A stretch of 64,000 nucleotides of DNA from the NCBI RefSeq assembly GCF_002102155.1, contig NZ_LQOU01000065.1, positions 104,734 through 168,733 on the forward strand, given 5' to 3'. The position numbers were made by a program, and so were the translations under genes. The notes below the pieces were generated by a model that ran no database searches, was not told the origin of the DNA, and saw only the letters and a program-made list of their open reading frames with translations. Source of the DNA: Mycobacterium europaeum. GTDB taxonomy: Bacteria > Actinomycetota > Actinomycetes > Mycobacteriales > Mycobacteriaceae. How positions within the stretch are numbered: the first letter of the stretch is position 1; the number at the start of each line of letters is the position of its first letter. Of this stretch, positions 25,434 through 33,494 are shown in pieces.

Positions 25434-26222
25434 CTAATTCACAGCACCGGCGAGGATGCCGAGCACCGGCGCGTGCAGCGGCCCGTTCGTCGCCACGGCG
25501 CTGCCGCGGTGCGGCCCGGCGATGCCGTCGAGCCCGGTCAGGTTCCCGCCCGCCTCGCGCACCAGGATGTCGAGGGCGGCGAGGTCCCACACCGACACCT
25601 CGGGCTCGGCGGCGATGTCGACGGCGCCCTCGGCCAGCAGGCAGTAGGAGAGGAAGTCGCCGAAGGCGCGCACCCGCCACACCGCGTCGGTCAGCGCGAG
25701 GAAGCGCTCGCGCAGTCCGCGCTGCGCCCAGCCGGACAGGCTGGAGAATGAGAGGCTGGCCGAATCCAGTTGTGCCACAGTGGAAACCGCCAGCTGGCGG
25801 GGCGGTGCGCCGTCGACCGAGACGAAGGCGCCCTGGCCCCGCGCCGCCCACCAGCGCCGCTGCAGCGCGGGTGCGCTGACGACGCCGACCGTGGGCAGCC
25901 CGTCTTCGAGCAGCGCGATCAGGCTGGCCCAGACCGGCACCCCCCGTACGAAGTTCTTGGTGCCGTCGATGGGGTCGACGATCCACTGCCTTCCGGTGAA
26001 GGAGGTGGTTCCGCCGAACTCCTCGCCGACGATGCTGTCGTGCGGTCGTTCGCGTCCCAGCACCTCGCGCAGCCCGATCTCGACCGCGCGGTCCGCGTCG
26101 GTGACCGGCGTCAGGTCGGGTTTGGTGTCAACACGCAGGTCGAGCGCCCCGAACCGGGCGGAGGTCAGCGCGTCCGCGCGGTCGGCCAGCGTTAGTGCCA
26201 ACGTCAAATCGTCCCGGCTCAT
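25434..26222 (-). CDS. hisN: Histidinol-phosphatase, inositol monophosphatase family
   Basis: A 262-residue metal-dependent phosphatase. Visible motifs are GEEFG (66-70), DPIDGTKNF (83-91) and WDLAALDILVREAGG near residue 205, the complete inositol-monophosphatase metal site. The M. tuberculosis counterpart at this position (Rv3137) is the histidinol-phosphate phosphatase HisN, so the final phosphatase step of histidine synthesis is the likely role. Start ATG at 26220-26222, 33 bp from the divergent small membrane gene. Confidence 0.88.
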   Translation of the reverse strand: MSRDDLTLALTLADRADALTSARFGALDLRVDTKPDLTPVTDADRAVEIGLREVLGRERPHDSIVGEEFGGTTSFTGRQWIVDPIDGTKNFVRGVPVWASLIALLEDGLPTVGVVSAPALQRRWWAARGQGAFVSVDGAPPRQLAVSTVAQLDSASLSFSSLSGWAQRGLRERFLALTDAVWRVRAFGDFLSYCLLAEGAVDIAAEPEVSVWDLAALDILVREAGGNLTGLDGIAGPHRGSAVATNGPLHAPVLGILAGAVN

Positions 26223-26255
26223 GACGCAGTCCTATCACGGCCCTACCATGGCGGC

Positions 26256-26585
26256 GTGTGGGAATTCGGTGTGCTGATCCTGCTGGTGGCCGTCCTGGCG
26301 GTGTTCCTGGCCCAGCGGTTCCTCCCTCGCGGTCCCCGCGGTGAACTGCTCAACGGCACGCTGCTGGTGACCGGGGTGAGCCCGCGGCCGGAGGCCACCG
26401 GTGAACAGTTCGTCACCATCGCCGGGGTGATCAACGGACCCACCGTCAGCGAGCATGCGGTGTATCAGCGCATGGCGGTCGACGTCGACCACTGGCCGAC
26501 CATGGGCCAGTTGTTCCCGGTGGTGTATTCGCCGAAGAATCCGGACAACTGGAGGATGGCGCCGGCCGAGCCGCCCCCGGTGTAG
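26256..26585 (+). CDS. Small membrane-anchored protein
   Basis: A 109-residue protein with one N-terminal membrane helix (FGVLILLVAVLAVFLAQ) and a soluble domain of about 80 residues ending PPPV. The soluble part (TLLVTGVSPRPEATGEQFVTIAGVI) looks like a small beta domain. The start is the GTG at 26256-26258. I do not recognise a function; it is flanked by hisN and convergent with the first PPE gene, 6 bp apart. Confidence 0.75.
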   Translation: MWEFGVLILLVAVLAVFLAQRFLPRGPRGELLNGTLLVTGVSPRPEATGEQFVTIAGVINGPTVSEHAVYQRMAVDVDHWPTMGQLFPVVYSPKNPDNWRMAPAEPPPV

Positions 26586-26591
26586 CGTCCG

Positions 26592-27719
26592 CTATCCGGC
26601 GGCCGGCGGCCGCGCCATCACCGTGATGCGGGCGCCGTACCGCGGGACGACCATCGTGGCTCGCGAGGCCGTCCCGCCTGGTATCCCGGGGATTCCCGGC
26701 ATGCCGGTTGCGGAAGCGACTGGCTGGTCGATCCCGAAAAGTGCCGGATAGCCGGCGCCGGGTAGCGCCGTGATGGGGCTGCCGGGTGCGGTCCAGCTCG
26801 CGGGCACCGACATCGAGCCGATGGTTCCGGCGCGGGCAAGAGTCGCGGTGACGTCGCCCAGGCTCGCCGCCCCGAGCCCCGAGGCGGCACCGCCCAACTG
26901 GGGGGCCGCGGCGAGCACCGGGACGAGCGCGGGCGCCGCGGCCGCTCCGAGGTTGGGCAGCACGCCCAAATCGCCCTCGGCGCCGATGATGCCGGTGACG
27001 AGTGCCTGCTCGTAGTCGACGGCTTTCATGGTGAAGATAAAAGTGAGGATGGCGTCGAGCGCGGTGAAGTCCTCGGGGAGGATCGGGTTCGTCGGCAGGG
27101 TCGATGTCGCCGAAACCGACTGCGACACCGGGGCGACGGCGCTGTTGACCGCTTTGGTGACCGCGGCGCTCTGGGCGGTCATCGCGGTCGGGGTGGTGCT
27201 CTGGCGGGGGGAGGGGAACGCCGGCAACTGGGTGGCCGCCGCGGAGGAGACGGCGTAGCCGGACATCGCGGCGGCGTCCTGCGCCCAATACTCGGCGTAC
27301 TGGGCCTCGGCGGCGGCGATCGCCGCGGCATTCTGGCCGAAGAAGTTGGTCGCCACCAGCATCGCCAGCTGGGTGCGGTTGGCCGTGACGGCTACCGGCG
27401 GCACCGTCATCGCGAAAGCCTGTTCATAGGCCGCCGCGGCGGCCCGGGCCCGCATGGCCGTCTGCTTCGTCAGATCAGCGGTCGCATACAGCCAATCCAG
27501 GTAAGGGGCGGCCGCAGCCGACATCGATTCGGCGGCGTGGCCGCGCCAGTGCAGACGGGCCAGGCCCGACAACACCGATTCATAGGTCGCGGCGGTGATA
27601 TCCAACTCGGCCGACAGCGAGTCCCAACTCCCCGCGGCGGCCAACAGCGGGCCGGCGCCGGGCCCGCTGTACATCCGCCCAGAGTTGATCTCCGGCGGCA
27701 CGAAAGCGAAATCCATCAT
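26592..27719 (-). CDS. PPE-SVP family protein
   Basis: A 375-residue PPE protein: the N-terminal 180-residue PPE domain begins MDFAFVPPEINSGRMYSGPG, with the WxG turn at SWDSLSAEL and later the helix pair ending in the hydrophobic AQDAAAMSGYA. The C-terminal part has the SVP motif (GSMSVPASW, near residue 310) and a Gly/Pro-rich run GMPGIPGIPGG. PPE proteins are exported by ESX-5 type VII systems to the cell surface. By position beside an Rv3134c-like gene, and by the C-terminus ITVMARPPAAG, this is a homologue of M. tuberculosis PPE50/PPE51; PPE51 is involved in uptake of small carbon sources. No PE partner is adjacent. Confidence 0.93.
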   Translation of the reverse strand: MMDFAFVPPEINSGRMYSGPGAGPLLAAAGSWDSLSAELDITAATYESVLSGLARLHWRGHAAESMSAAAAPYLDWLYATADLTKQTAMRARAAAAAYEQAFAMTVPPVAVTANRTQLAMLVATNFFGQNAAAIAAAEAQYAEYWAQDAAAMSGYAVSSAAATQLPAFPSPRQSTTPTAMTAQSAAVTKAVNSAVAPVSQSVSATSTLPTNPILPEDFTALDAILTFIFTMKAVDYEQALVTGIIGAEGDLGVLPNLGAAAAPALVPVLAAAPQLGGAASGLGAASLGDVTATLARAGTIGSMSVPASWTAPGSPITALPGAGYPALFGIDQPVASATGMPGIPGIPGGTASRATMVVPRYGARITVMARPPAAG

Positions 27720-27823
27720 GCGTCACTTTCCTTGGCTGGGTATGCGGCGAGACACCGGAACGCGAGTGCGATGGGTCGACTCGACATTCGTGCCGAGCGA
27801 CCCGTCATCGGCCTAGCGGTGTG

Positions 27824-28969
27824 TCACCCGGCCGCGGGCGGGCGTGGCATCACCGTGAGCCGGACGCCGTACCGGGGCGGGACACCCACGCCGGTGGAGC
27901 GCGACAGCGCGCCCCCGGGCATTCCGGGATAACCCGGATAACCGGACGCGACGACCTCGTCGGTGCCGGGAAGTGTCGTCAGGCCGGCGGGTTCCAGCTC
28001 TGCGATATGGGTGGTTGCCGGTGCGGACCAGCTCGCCGGTACGGACATCGGCCCGATGTTGTTGGCGCGGGCAAGGGTTGCGGTGATGTTGCCCAGCCCC
28101 GCACCACCGCCGAGGGTCGATGCGGCTCCGGTGATCTGCGGTGCCGCGGTCAACGCCGGGGCCACATCGGATGCCGTCGCCAGTTTGGGCAAGATGCCCA
28201 GGTTTTTCTCGGCCCCGATGATGCCGGAGGCGAATGCCTCTATGTAGTAGGTGGCGTTGATCGTCGAGTAGCTGGCCAGGATGCCGTCGAGCACGGTGAA
28301 GTCCTCCGGGACGATGGGGTTCGTCGGCAGGGTGGCGGTCGCCTGCAGATTCGGCGCCGCGGCGATGACCTGTGACACCGGGGCGGTGGTCGCGGCGGTG
28401 TTGACGGCCTGGGTGACCGAGGCCTTCTGAGCGGTCAGCCCCGCTTCGTTGGTGGAGTTGCTCGGGGAGGCGAACCGTGGCAACTGTGTGGCCGCCGCCG
28501 AGGAGCTCGCGTACCCGGCCATCGCGGAGGCGTCCTGGGACCAATACTCGGCGTACTGCGCCTCGGTGGCCGCGATCGCCGCGGTGTTCTGGCCCAACAC
28601 GTTGGTCGCCACCAGCGATGACAATTGGGTGCGGTTGGCCGTGACCGCTGGTGGGGGGACCGTCATCGCGTGCGCTTGGTCATAGGCCGCCGCGGCCGCC
28701 CGGACCTGCATGGCCGTCTGCTTCGTCTGCTCGGCGGCCGTCTGCAGCCAACCCACATAGTGGGCGGCGGCGGCCGCCATCGCCTCCGAAGCCGCGCCGC
28801 CCCACTGCAAGCTCAGGGTCGAGAGCACCGATTCGTAGTACTCGGCCGTGGTGGCCAATTCGGCCGACAGCGAGTCCCAGCTGCCCGCGGCGGCGAGCAG
28901 CGAGCCAGACCCGGGGCCACCGTACATCCGGGTAGAGTTGATCTCTGGGGGTAAGAAGGCGAAATCCAT
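27824..28969 (-). CDS. PPE-SVP family protein
   Basis: A 381-residue PPE protein that is a paralogue of its downstream neighbour: same start (MDFAFLPPEINSTRMYGGPG), same SVP motif (GPMSVPASW) and same C-terminus (LTVMPRPPAAG). The pair probably arose by tandem duplication, with 104 bp between the two genes. PPE51-like from the C-terminal sequence PAGLTTLPGTDEVVASG. The long upstream gap suggests it carries the promoter for both. Confidence 0.93.
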   Translation of the reverse strand: MDFAFLPPEINSTRMYGGPGSGSLLAAAGSWDSLSAELATTAEYYESVLSTLSLQWGGAASEAMAAAAAHYVGWLQTAAEQTKQTAMQVRAAAAAYDQAHAMTVPPPAVTANRTQLSSLVATNVLGQNTAAIAATEAQYAEYWSQDASAMAGYASSSAAATQLPRFASPSNSTNEAGLTAQKASVTQAVNTAATTAPVSQVIAAAPNLQATATLPTNPIVPEDFTVLDGILASYSTINATYYIEAFASGIIGAEKNLGILPKLATASDVAPALTAAPQITGAASTLGGGAGLGNITATLARANNIGPMSVPASWSAPATTHIAELEPAGLTTLPGTDEVVASGYPGYPGMPGGALSRSTGVGVPPRYGVRLTVMPRPPAAG

Positions 28970-29513
28970 TGTGTCACAGCTCCTTGGGTAGATTGAGTGT
29001 TAGGTCGCGCGGCATACGGCGCGATGTCGGATGGCCGCCGCTTCGGCGGTGGCCGCTTGCGGACGGGAAAAGCGCGGGGAGTCTGGTGATGCGGGCGGAC
29101 GGCGATGACGGCGGACGGTCGCCGTCTACGTCTGGCCGGGCAGCCTCGCGCACATTGTCGGTGGGGCGTGTGCACGGAACATCTCAAGCGACCTTCGGTT
29201 CTCTGACGTGTTCAAACTCGCAGGCGCGGCGGCAAAACGTGGATTTTCCGCTGAATTCGTGGCGGTAGGGCGTGCAGAGTTAACCGGAGATTTACTTCGT
29301 GGACGGGCGACGTTAATTCGGTCTGCCGGGTCGCGAGATCGCGTGAAGGACTTGATCTCCGATCGAGGTGGCCTTACGGCACGCGCACCGGGCATCTTTA
29401 GCAGACCTCTGTCTTGGGTGCCTCAAAACTGGCAGAGATCTACGCGTGCCGCGTGGGATCAGGTGAATTCCTGACAGGTCTGAATGAACTCCAGAGCTCT
29501 ACCGGGGGCTTTC
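28970..29513. other. 544-bp intergenic region upstream of the PPE pair
   Basis: No convincing gene is visible on either strand. The part from about 29200 to 29480 is visibly richer in A+T than the flanks (for example gagttaaccggagatttact and gacgttaattcgg). Short open frames here have no ribosome site or recognisable protein. It most likely holds the promoter and a long leader for the PPE genes, and the 3' end of the slipin transcript. Confidence 0.5.
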
Positions 29514-30311
29514 TCAGCCTCGGTGATTGAGGTTGTCGACCACGCCCTGCAGCACCTCCGGATGCCGCAAGAACGGTGTGATGATGTCCACGGGCAGTGG
29601 GAAGACGACCGTCGAGTTCTGGTCCGCCCCCAGCTCCAACAGCGTCTGCAGATAGCGCAACTGTAGAGAAGCCGGGCTCTTGGACAGCGTCTCGGCGGCT
29701 TCGCGCAACTCCTCGGACGCCTGCAGTTCGCCCCGCGCGTTGATGACCTTCGCGCGGCGCTCGCGTTCTGCTTCGGCCTCGCGGGCCATCGCCCGCTGCA
29801 TCGATTCGGGAATCTCGACGTCTTTGATCTCCACGACGCGGACCTGCACGCCCCACGGTTCGGTCTGCTTTTCGATGATCGTGCGCAGGTCGCTGTTGAG
29901 GTCCTCGCGGTGGGCCAGCAGGGTGTCCAAGTCGGCCCGTCCCAGCAGCGAACGCAGTGTCGTCTGGGCGATCTGCGAAGTGGCAACCGCGTAATTCTCC
30001 ACCGCCAGAATCGCTTTGAGCGGTTCCATCACCTGGAACATCACGACGGCGTTGACCCTGGCCGGCACGTTGTCGCGGGTGATCACCTCCTGCGGGGGAA
30101 TGGTCAGCGTCACCAGTCGCTGATCCACGCGGATCATCCTGTCCAGAAAGGGGATCAGGAAGCGAAGACCGGGACCGTACAGCGGGCGCACGTGCCCCAT
30201 CCGGAAGACGACTCCGCGCTCGTACTCGCGCAGCACGGCCAGCGACCACACCGCGAGCACGGCGAGCCCGACAACCCCGGCGATGACGGCGACGATCACC
30301 ACGGCGGTCAT
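29514..30311 (-). CDS. Slipin / stomatin-like SPFH protein
   Basis: A 265-residue SPFH-domain protein anchored by one N-terminal helix (VVIVAVIAGVVGLAVLAVW). The stomatin core is clear: REYERGVVFRMGHVRPLYGPG, VDQRLVTLTIPPQEVITRDN, and the coiled-coil EAEAERERRAKVINARGE near residue 190. Such proteins organise membrane microdomains and often act with an NfeD partner or protease; no NfeD gene is adjacent. The ATG at 30309-30311 overlaps the stop of the upstream gene, placing it third in the NO-reductase operon. Confidence 0.92.
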   Translation of the reverse strand: MTAVVIVAVIAGVVGLAVLAVWSLAVLREYERGVVFRMGHVRPLYGPGLRFLIPFLDRMIRVDQRLVTLTIPPQEVITRDNVPARVNAVVMFQVMEPLKAILAVENYAVATSQIAQTTLRSLLGRADLDTLLAHREDLNSDLRTIIEKQTEPWGVQVRVVEIKDVEIPESMQRAMAREAEAERERRAKVINARGELQASEELREAAETLSKSPASLQLRYLQTLLELGADQNSTVVFPLPVDIITPFLRHPEVLQGVVDNLNHRG

Positions 30312-30934
30312 GTTGCGTTGCCCTCCTTGCCTTCCCAGCTGCCCCAGCGGGTGGAATACCTGTCGATCGCCGCGGCCGCCCGGTCCTCGAGCGCGGTGCG
30401 ATGCGGCAGGTGCTCGGGTGCGTTGGACGGGGTGTTCCACAGGTGGCGGATCAGCGGCAGGCCGAGCAGCGCGACGATCGAGATGGTGCCCGCCAGGACC
30501 AGCACGTCAGCGCCCGAGTGGTTGGCGACCATCGTCGCCAGGGGCAGCACGATCCCGAATCCCGCTACGCAACAAGCGATCCCGCGGTGGAATCGCCCCG
30601 CGTCGGAATGCGGCCACGGGTCCACCTCGCGGCTGATCTCCCGGCCGTGGTCGGACGTCGTGCAGCTGGACTTGATGGGACAGCTGTTGCACACCACCGG
30701 CTGGGCGCGATATCGCATGACCCGGTGCCGTGGATCGAACGACGTCGGCCACAGCCAGTGGTCCCGTGGACACACCCAGGCGTCGTGATCCGGCCGGTAG
30801 GTGAAGTGTCCCGTGCGCCAACGCGCGGCGCGCGCCGACGCCCGTCGGGCCATCGAGTCGAAGCTCCAGCCGATGGCCAGCAGGGCGAGGGAATACCCGG
30901 CGATCAGCCATACCGAGGCGGCCGGTTGAGTCAC
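30308..30934 (-). CDS. Membrane protein with Cys-rich zinc-ribbon-like segment
   Basis: A 208-residue protein of unknown function. It has one N-terminal helix (VWLIAGYSLALLAIGW), a hydrophilic middle with five cysteines including CNSCPIKSSC, and a pair of membrane segments near residues 120-160. The CxxC-x4-C pattern with nearby His residues (CPRDHW, SDHGRE) suggests a metal or Fe-S site. It sits 3 bp after the NO reductase gene and overlaps slipin by 4 bp, so an assembly or electron-transfer role for the reductase is a fair guess, not shown. Confidence 0.8.
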   Translation of the reverse strand: MTQPAASVWLIAGYSLALLAIGWSFDSMARRASARAARWRTGHFTYRPDHDAWVCPRDHWLWPTSFDPRHRVMRYRAQPVVCNSCPIKSSCTTSDHGREISREVDPWPHSDAGRFHRGIACCVAGFGIVLPLATMVANHSGADVLVLAGTISIVALLGLPLIRHLWNTPSNAPEHLPHRTALEDRAAAAIDRYSTRWGSWEGKEGNAT

Positions 30935-30937
30935 CGC

Positions 30938-33262
30938 TCAGCCCTTCGCCGACACCGTGGCGCCGGCCTCCGGCTCGGTCGGCGCCTCGACGTACAGCGG
31001 ATGTTCAGGCAGCTCTTGAACTGTCGAGCCCGTGCGGAAGTTGCGCAGCGCGATCCAGGCGATCCACACGAACGGCAGGACGCCGCCGACGATGAGGATG
31101 AGATCGCCGGGCATCCGCAGCCATTCGATCACCGCGTTGCCGGGTCTGGTGATGTAGCCCAGCGAGCGCGCCTCGAAGTAGCCGTCGTTGACCGAGTGGT
31201 AAAGCTGCAGGACGCCCAGCGGCAGCAGGGTGACGAACACCATCCAGGCCAGGCCGATGTTCATGCACCAGAACGAGGTTCGCGCCAACTTCTCCGGCCA
31301 TTTGTCGGCCGGGATCACGTAGCGGAAAGCGAACATCGCCAGGCCTACGGCGAGCATGCCGTAGACCCCCATCATCGCGCCGTGCGCATGGTTGGCCGTG
31401 AGCGCGGTGCCGATCTGGTAGTAGGACACGATCGGCAGGTTGATCAGGAACCCGAAAATGCCCGCGCCCAAGAAGTTCCAGAAGCCCACGGCGACCAGGA
31501 ACATGACGGCCCACCGGTGCGGGAACGGGTTGGCGTCGCCGGACTGCTGTCGCGAACCCAGTTGCAGGAACGCCCACGCCTCGACGGTGAGGAAGGTCAA
31601 CGGAATGACCTCGGCCGCCGAGAAGAACGCGCCCAGCGCCATGTGTTCCACCGGGGTGCCCGAGAAGTACAGGTGGTGCATGGTGCCGATGACGCCGCCG
31701 GCGGAGTACAGGATGACGTCGAGGAAGATCACGCCCAGCGCGATCCGCTCGCGCACCACTCCCAGCAACACGAACATGTAGGCCACCATCACGGTGGTGA
31801 AGAGTTCGAGGAAGTCCTCGACCCACAGGTGCACCACCCAGAACCGCCAGAATTCGGCGACCGTGTAATGCGTGCCGCTGCTGGCCAACAGCCCGACGGT
31901 GTAGAAGGCGGGGATCGCCAGTCCGGAGAAGAAGAACAACCACGGCATGTTCATCTTCGATTCGCCTCTGAGCCGGGCGCGCATGCCCCGGAAGATGATC
32001 GCGATCCACACGAACATGCCGATGATCAGCAGGATCTGGAACAGCCGCGGCAGGTCGAGATACTCCCACTGCTGAGACAGCAGCCCATGCGGGATCACTC
32101 CGTAGATGGAGAGCGCCTCGCAGATCAGCGAACCGAACACCACCACCGCGACCGCTCCGAGCAGCACATAGGCCAGCAGGCCCTGGCGGCGCGGCTCCCG
32201 GCGGGCGATGAACGGCACCAGGAAGATGCCACCGGCCAGGAAGGCCGCCGCGGTCCAGAACAGCGCCAGCTGCACGTGCCAGGTCCGGGCCAGGTTGTAT
32301 GGCAGCACCCGGGCCAGATCCAGCCCGAAGAACGTCGACAAGTCGGCCCGGTAATGCTCGGCCGCCGCGCCCAGCAGCGTCTGCGCCAGGAACAGCACCG
32401 ACACGATCGCGAAGAACCAGATCGTGGCCCGCTGCGCCGGCGTCAGGCTCACCTCGCCGGGCTGGCGGAAGGACAGCGTGGACGACTCGGCGCTGTGCCA
32501 GCCCACCTTCTGGCTCCACCGTCCGTACACCGCGAACATGACGCCGATGCCACCCAGCAGCGCGATCAGCGACAGCGCCGACCATACGATCACCGGCGCG
32601 GTGGGGCCGTTGTCGACGCGCGGTTCGGCCGGCCAGTTGTTGGTGTAGGTGTAGTTGTGGCCCGGGCGTTCGGCCGCGCCCGCCCAGGCGGTCCATGCGA
32701 AGAACGCCGTCAGGTCGCGAATCTGTGCCTTGTCCGTGATCATCTGCGGCAAGAGGCCGTATTTCGTCGAGTTCTCGCCGAAGTAGGCGGCGTAGTGGCT
32801 TTGGATGTGGTCGAACGCCGCGGCCTGCCGGTTGGTGAACACCAGCGTCTTGGTGGTGGGGTTGTAGCGGTTGGTGCGGAACTCGGTGACCACGCGGTCG
32901 CGCGGGTCGGCCACCCCCTGACCCCGCAGCTGGTCGGCGACGTCCTGCGTCGCCATGCGCAGGTATTCCGCGGTGTAGTCGGGCCCCAGATATGCGCCAT
33001 GCCCCAGCACCGAACCGTATTCCATCAGGCCGCGAGCCTGGTAGAGCTCCTGACCCCGGGTGATGTCGTCGCCCGTGAAGAGCAGCTGGCCCGACTCGTC
33101 GACAACCTTGTCCGGCATCGGCATCGATGCCGAGTACGTGCGGTAGGCCAGGACGCCCATGACCAGGAAGCCGAAGATCATCACCAGGGCGACGCCCTGG
33201 ATCCAGCCTTTGCCCACCAGGGGCTGCGAAGAAGCCGGTCGGGCGGTCTGTTGAGCGGCCAT
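30938..33262 (-). CDS. norB: Quinol-dependent nitric oxide reductase (qNOR)
   Basis: A 774-residue single-subunit nitric oxide reductase that reduces NO to N2O with quinol. The N-terminal 230 residues form the cytochrome-c-like periplasmic fold without a CxxCH haem motif, as in qNOR (GQELYQARGLMEYGSVLGHGAYLGPDYT, in parts). The heme-copper oxidase-like domain has about 13 helices with conserved His: TWHVQLALFW, VHLWVEDFLELFTTV, GTMHHLYFSG and NHAHGAMMGVYG. The His pair and Glu positions fit NorB/NorZ. The ATG at 33260-33262 was chosen because the frame further upstream crosses the regulatory region. NO detoxification during host nitrosative stress or hypoxia is the expected role. Confidence 0.93.
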   Translation of the reverse strand: MAAQQTARPASSQPLVGKGWIQGVALVMIFGFLVMGVLAYRTYSASMPMPDKVVDESGQLLFTGDDITRGQELYQARGLMEYGSVLGHGAYLGPDYTAEYLRMATQDVADQLRGQGVADPRDRVVTEFRTNRYNPTTKTLVFTNRQAAAFDHIQSHYAAYFGENSTKYGLLPQMITDKAQIRDLTAFFAWTAWAGAAERPGHNYTYTNNWPAEPRVDNGPTAPVIVWSALSLIALLGGIGVMFAVYGRWSQKVGWHSAESSTLSFRQPGEVSLTPAQRATIWFFAIVSVLFLAQTLLGAAAEHYRADLSTFFGLDLARVLPYNLARTWHVQLALFWTAAAFLAGGIFLVPFIARREPRRQGLLAYVLLGAVAVVVFGSLICEALSIYGVIPHGLLSQQWEYLDLPRLFQILLIIGMFVWIAIIFRGMRARLRGESKMNMPWLFFFSGLAIPAFYTVGLLASSGTHYTVAEFWRFWVVHLWVEDFLELFTTVMVAYMFVLLGVVRERIALGVIFLDVILYSAGGVIGTMHHLYFSGTPVEHMALGAFFSAAEVIPLTFLTVEAWAFLQLGSRQQSGDANPFPHRWAVMFLVAVGFWNFLGAGIFGFLINLPIVSYYQIGTALTANHAHGAMMGVYGMLAVGLAMFAFRYVIPADKWPEKLARTSFWCMNIGLAWMVFVTLLPLGVLQLYHSVNDGYFEARSLGYITRPGNAVIEWLRMPGDLILIVGGVLPFVWIAWIALRNFRTGSTVQELPEHPLYVEAPTEPEAGATVSAKG

Positions 33263-33373
33263 GGGCGAGTCTCCCGTCTCCGGTGATGGGTGGTGGTGCC
33301 CCGCTGTCCGTCTGCGCAAACAGCTTGTATTCGGTTGTCGTCGCGGGGAACGCATGTTCGCCGTCGCACGTCC

Positions 33374-33414
33374 CAGGGGGCCAATGGCATTGTTTTCGGG
33401 ACCAATGCCCCTGG
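33374..33414. promoter_or_regulatory. Two DosR-like boxes between norB and the stress protein
   Basis: The box TTCGGGACCAATGCCCCTGG (33395-33414) matches about 14 of 20 positions of the DosR consensus TTSGGGACTWWAGTCCCSAA. A weaker second copy with the core GGGGCCAATGGCA lies just upstream (33374-33391). Paired boxes are usual for DosR targets. They lie 112-152 bp before norB and 80-120 bp before the divergent gene, so both could be induced by hypoxia or NO. Scored by eye. Confidence 0.5.
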
Positions 33415-33494
33415 GAGAGAGTGGTTTCCCGCCCATAACGTGTGGCTGAGCGACGCGAAAGTTTCCCGCTTACACCTCAGCAGAGGAGACCGCG

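Noticed and set aside
30401..33286. Plus-strand open frame of 961 codons opposite norB
   Set aside because: Antisense shadow of a well-supported NO reductase gene; His/Gln/Arg-rich with no domain.
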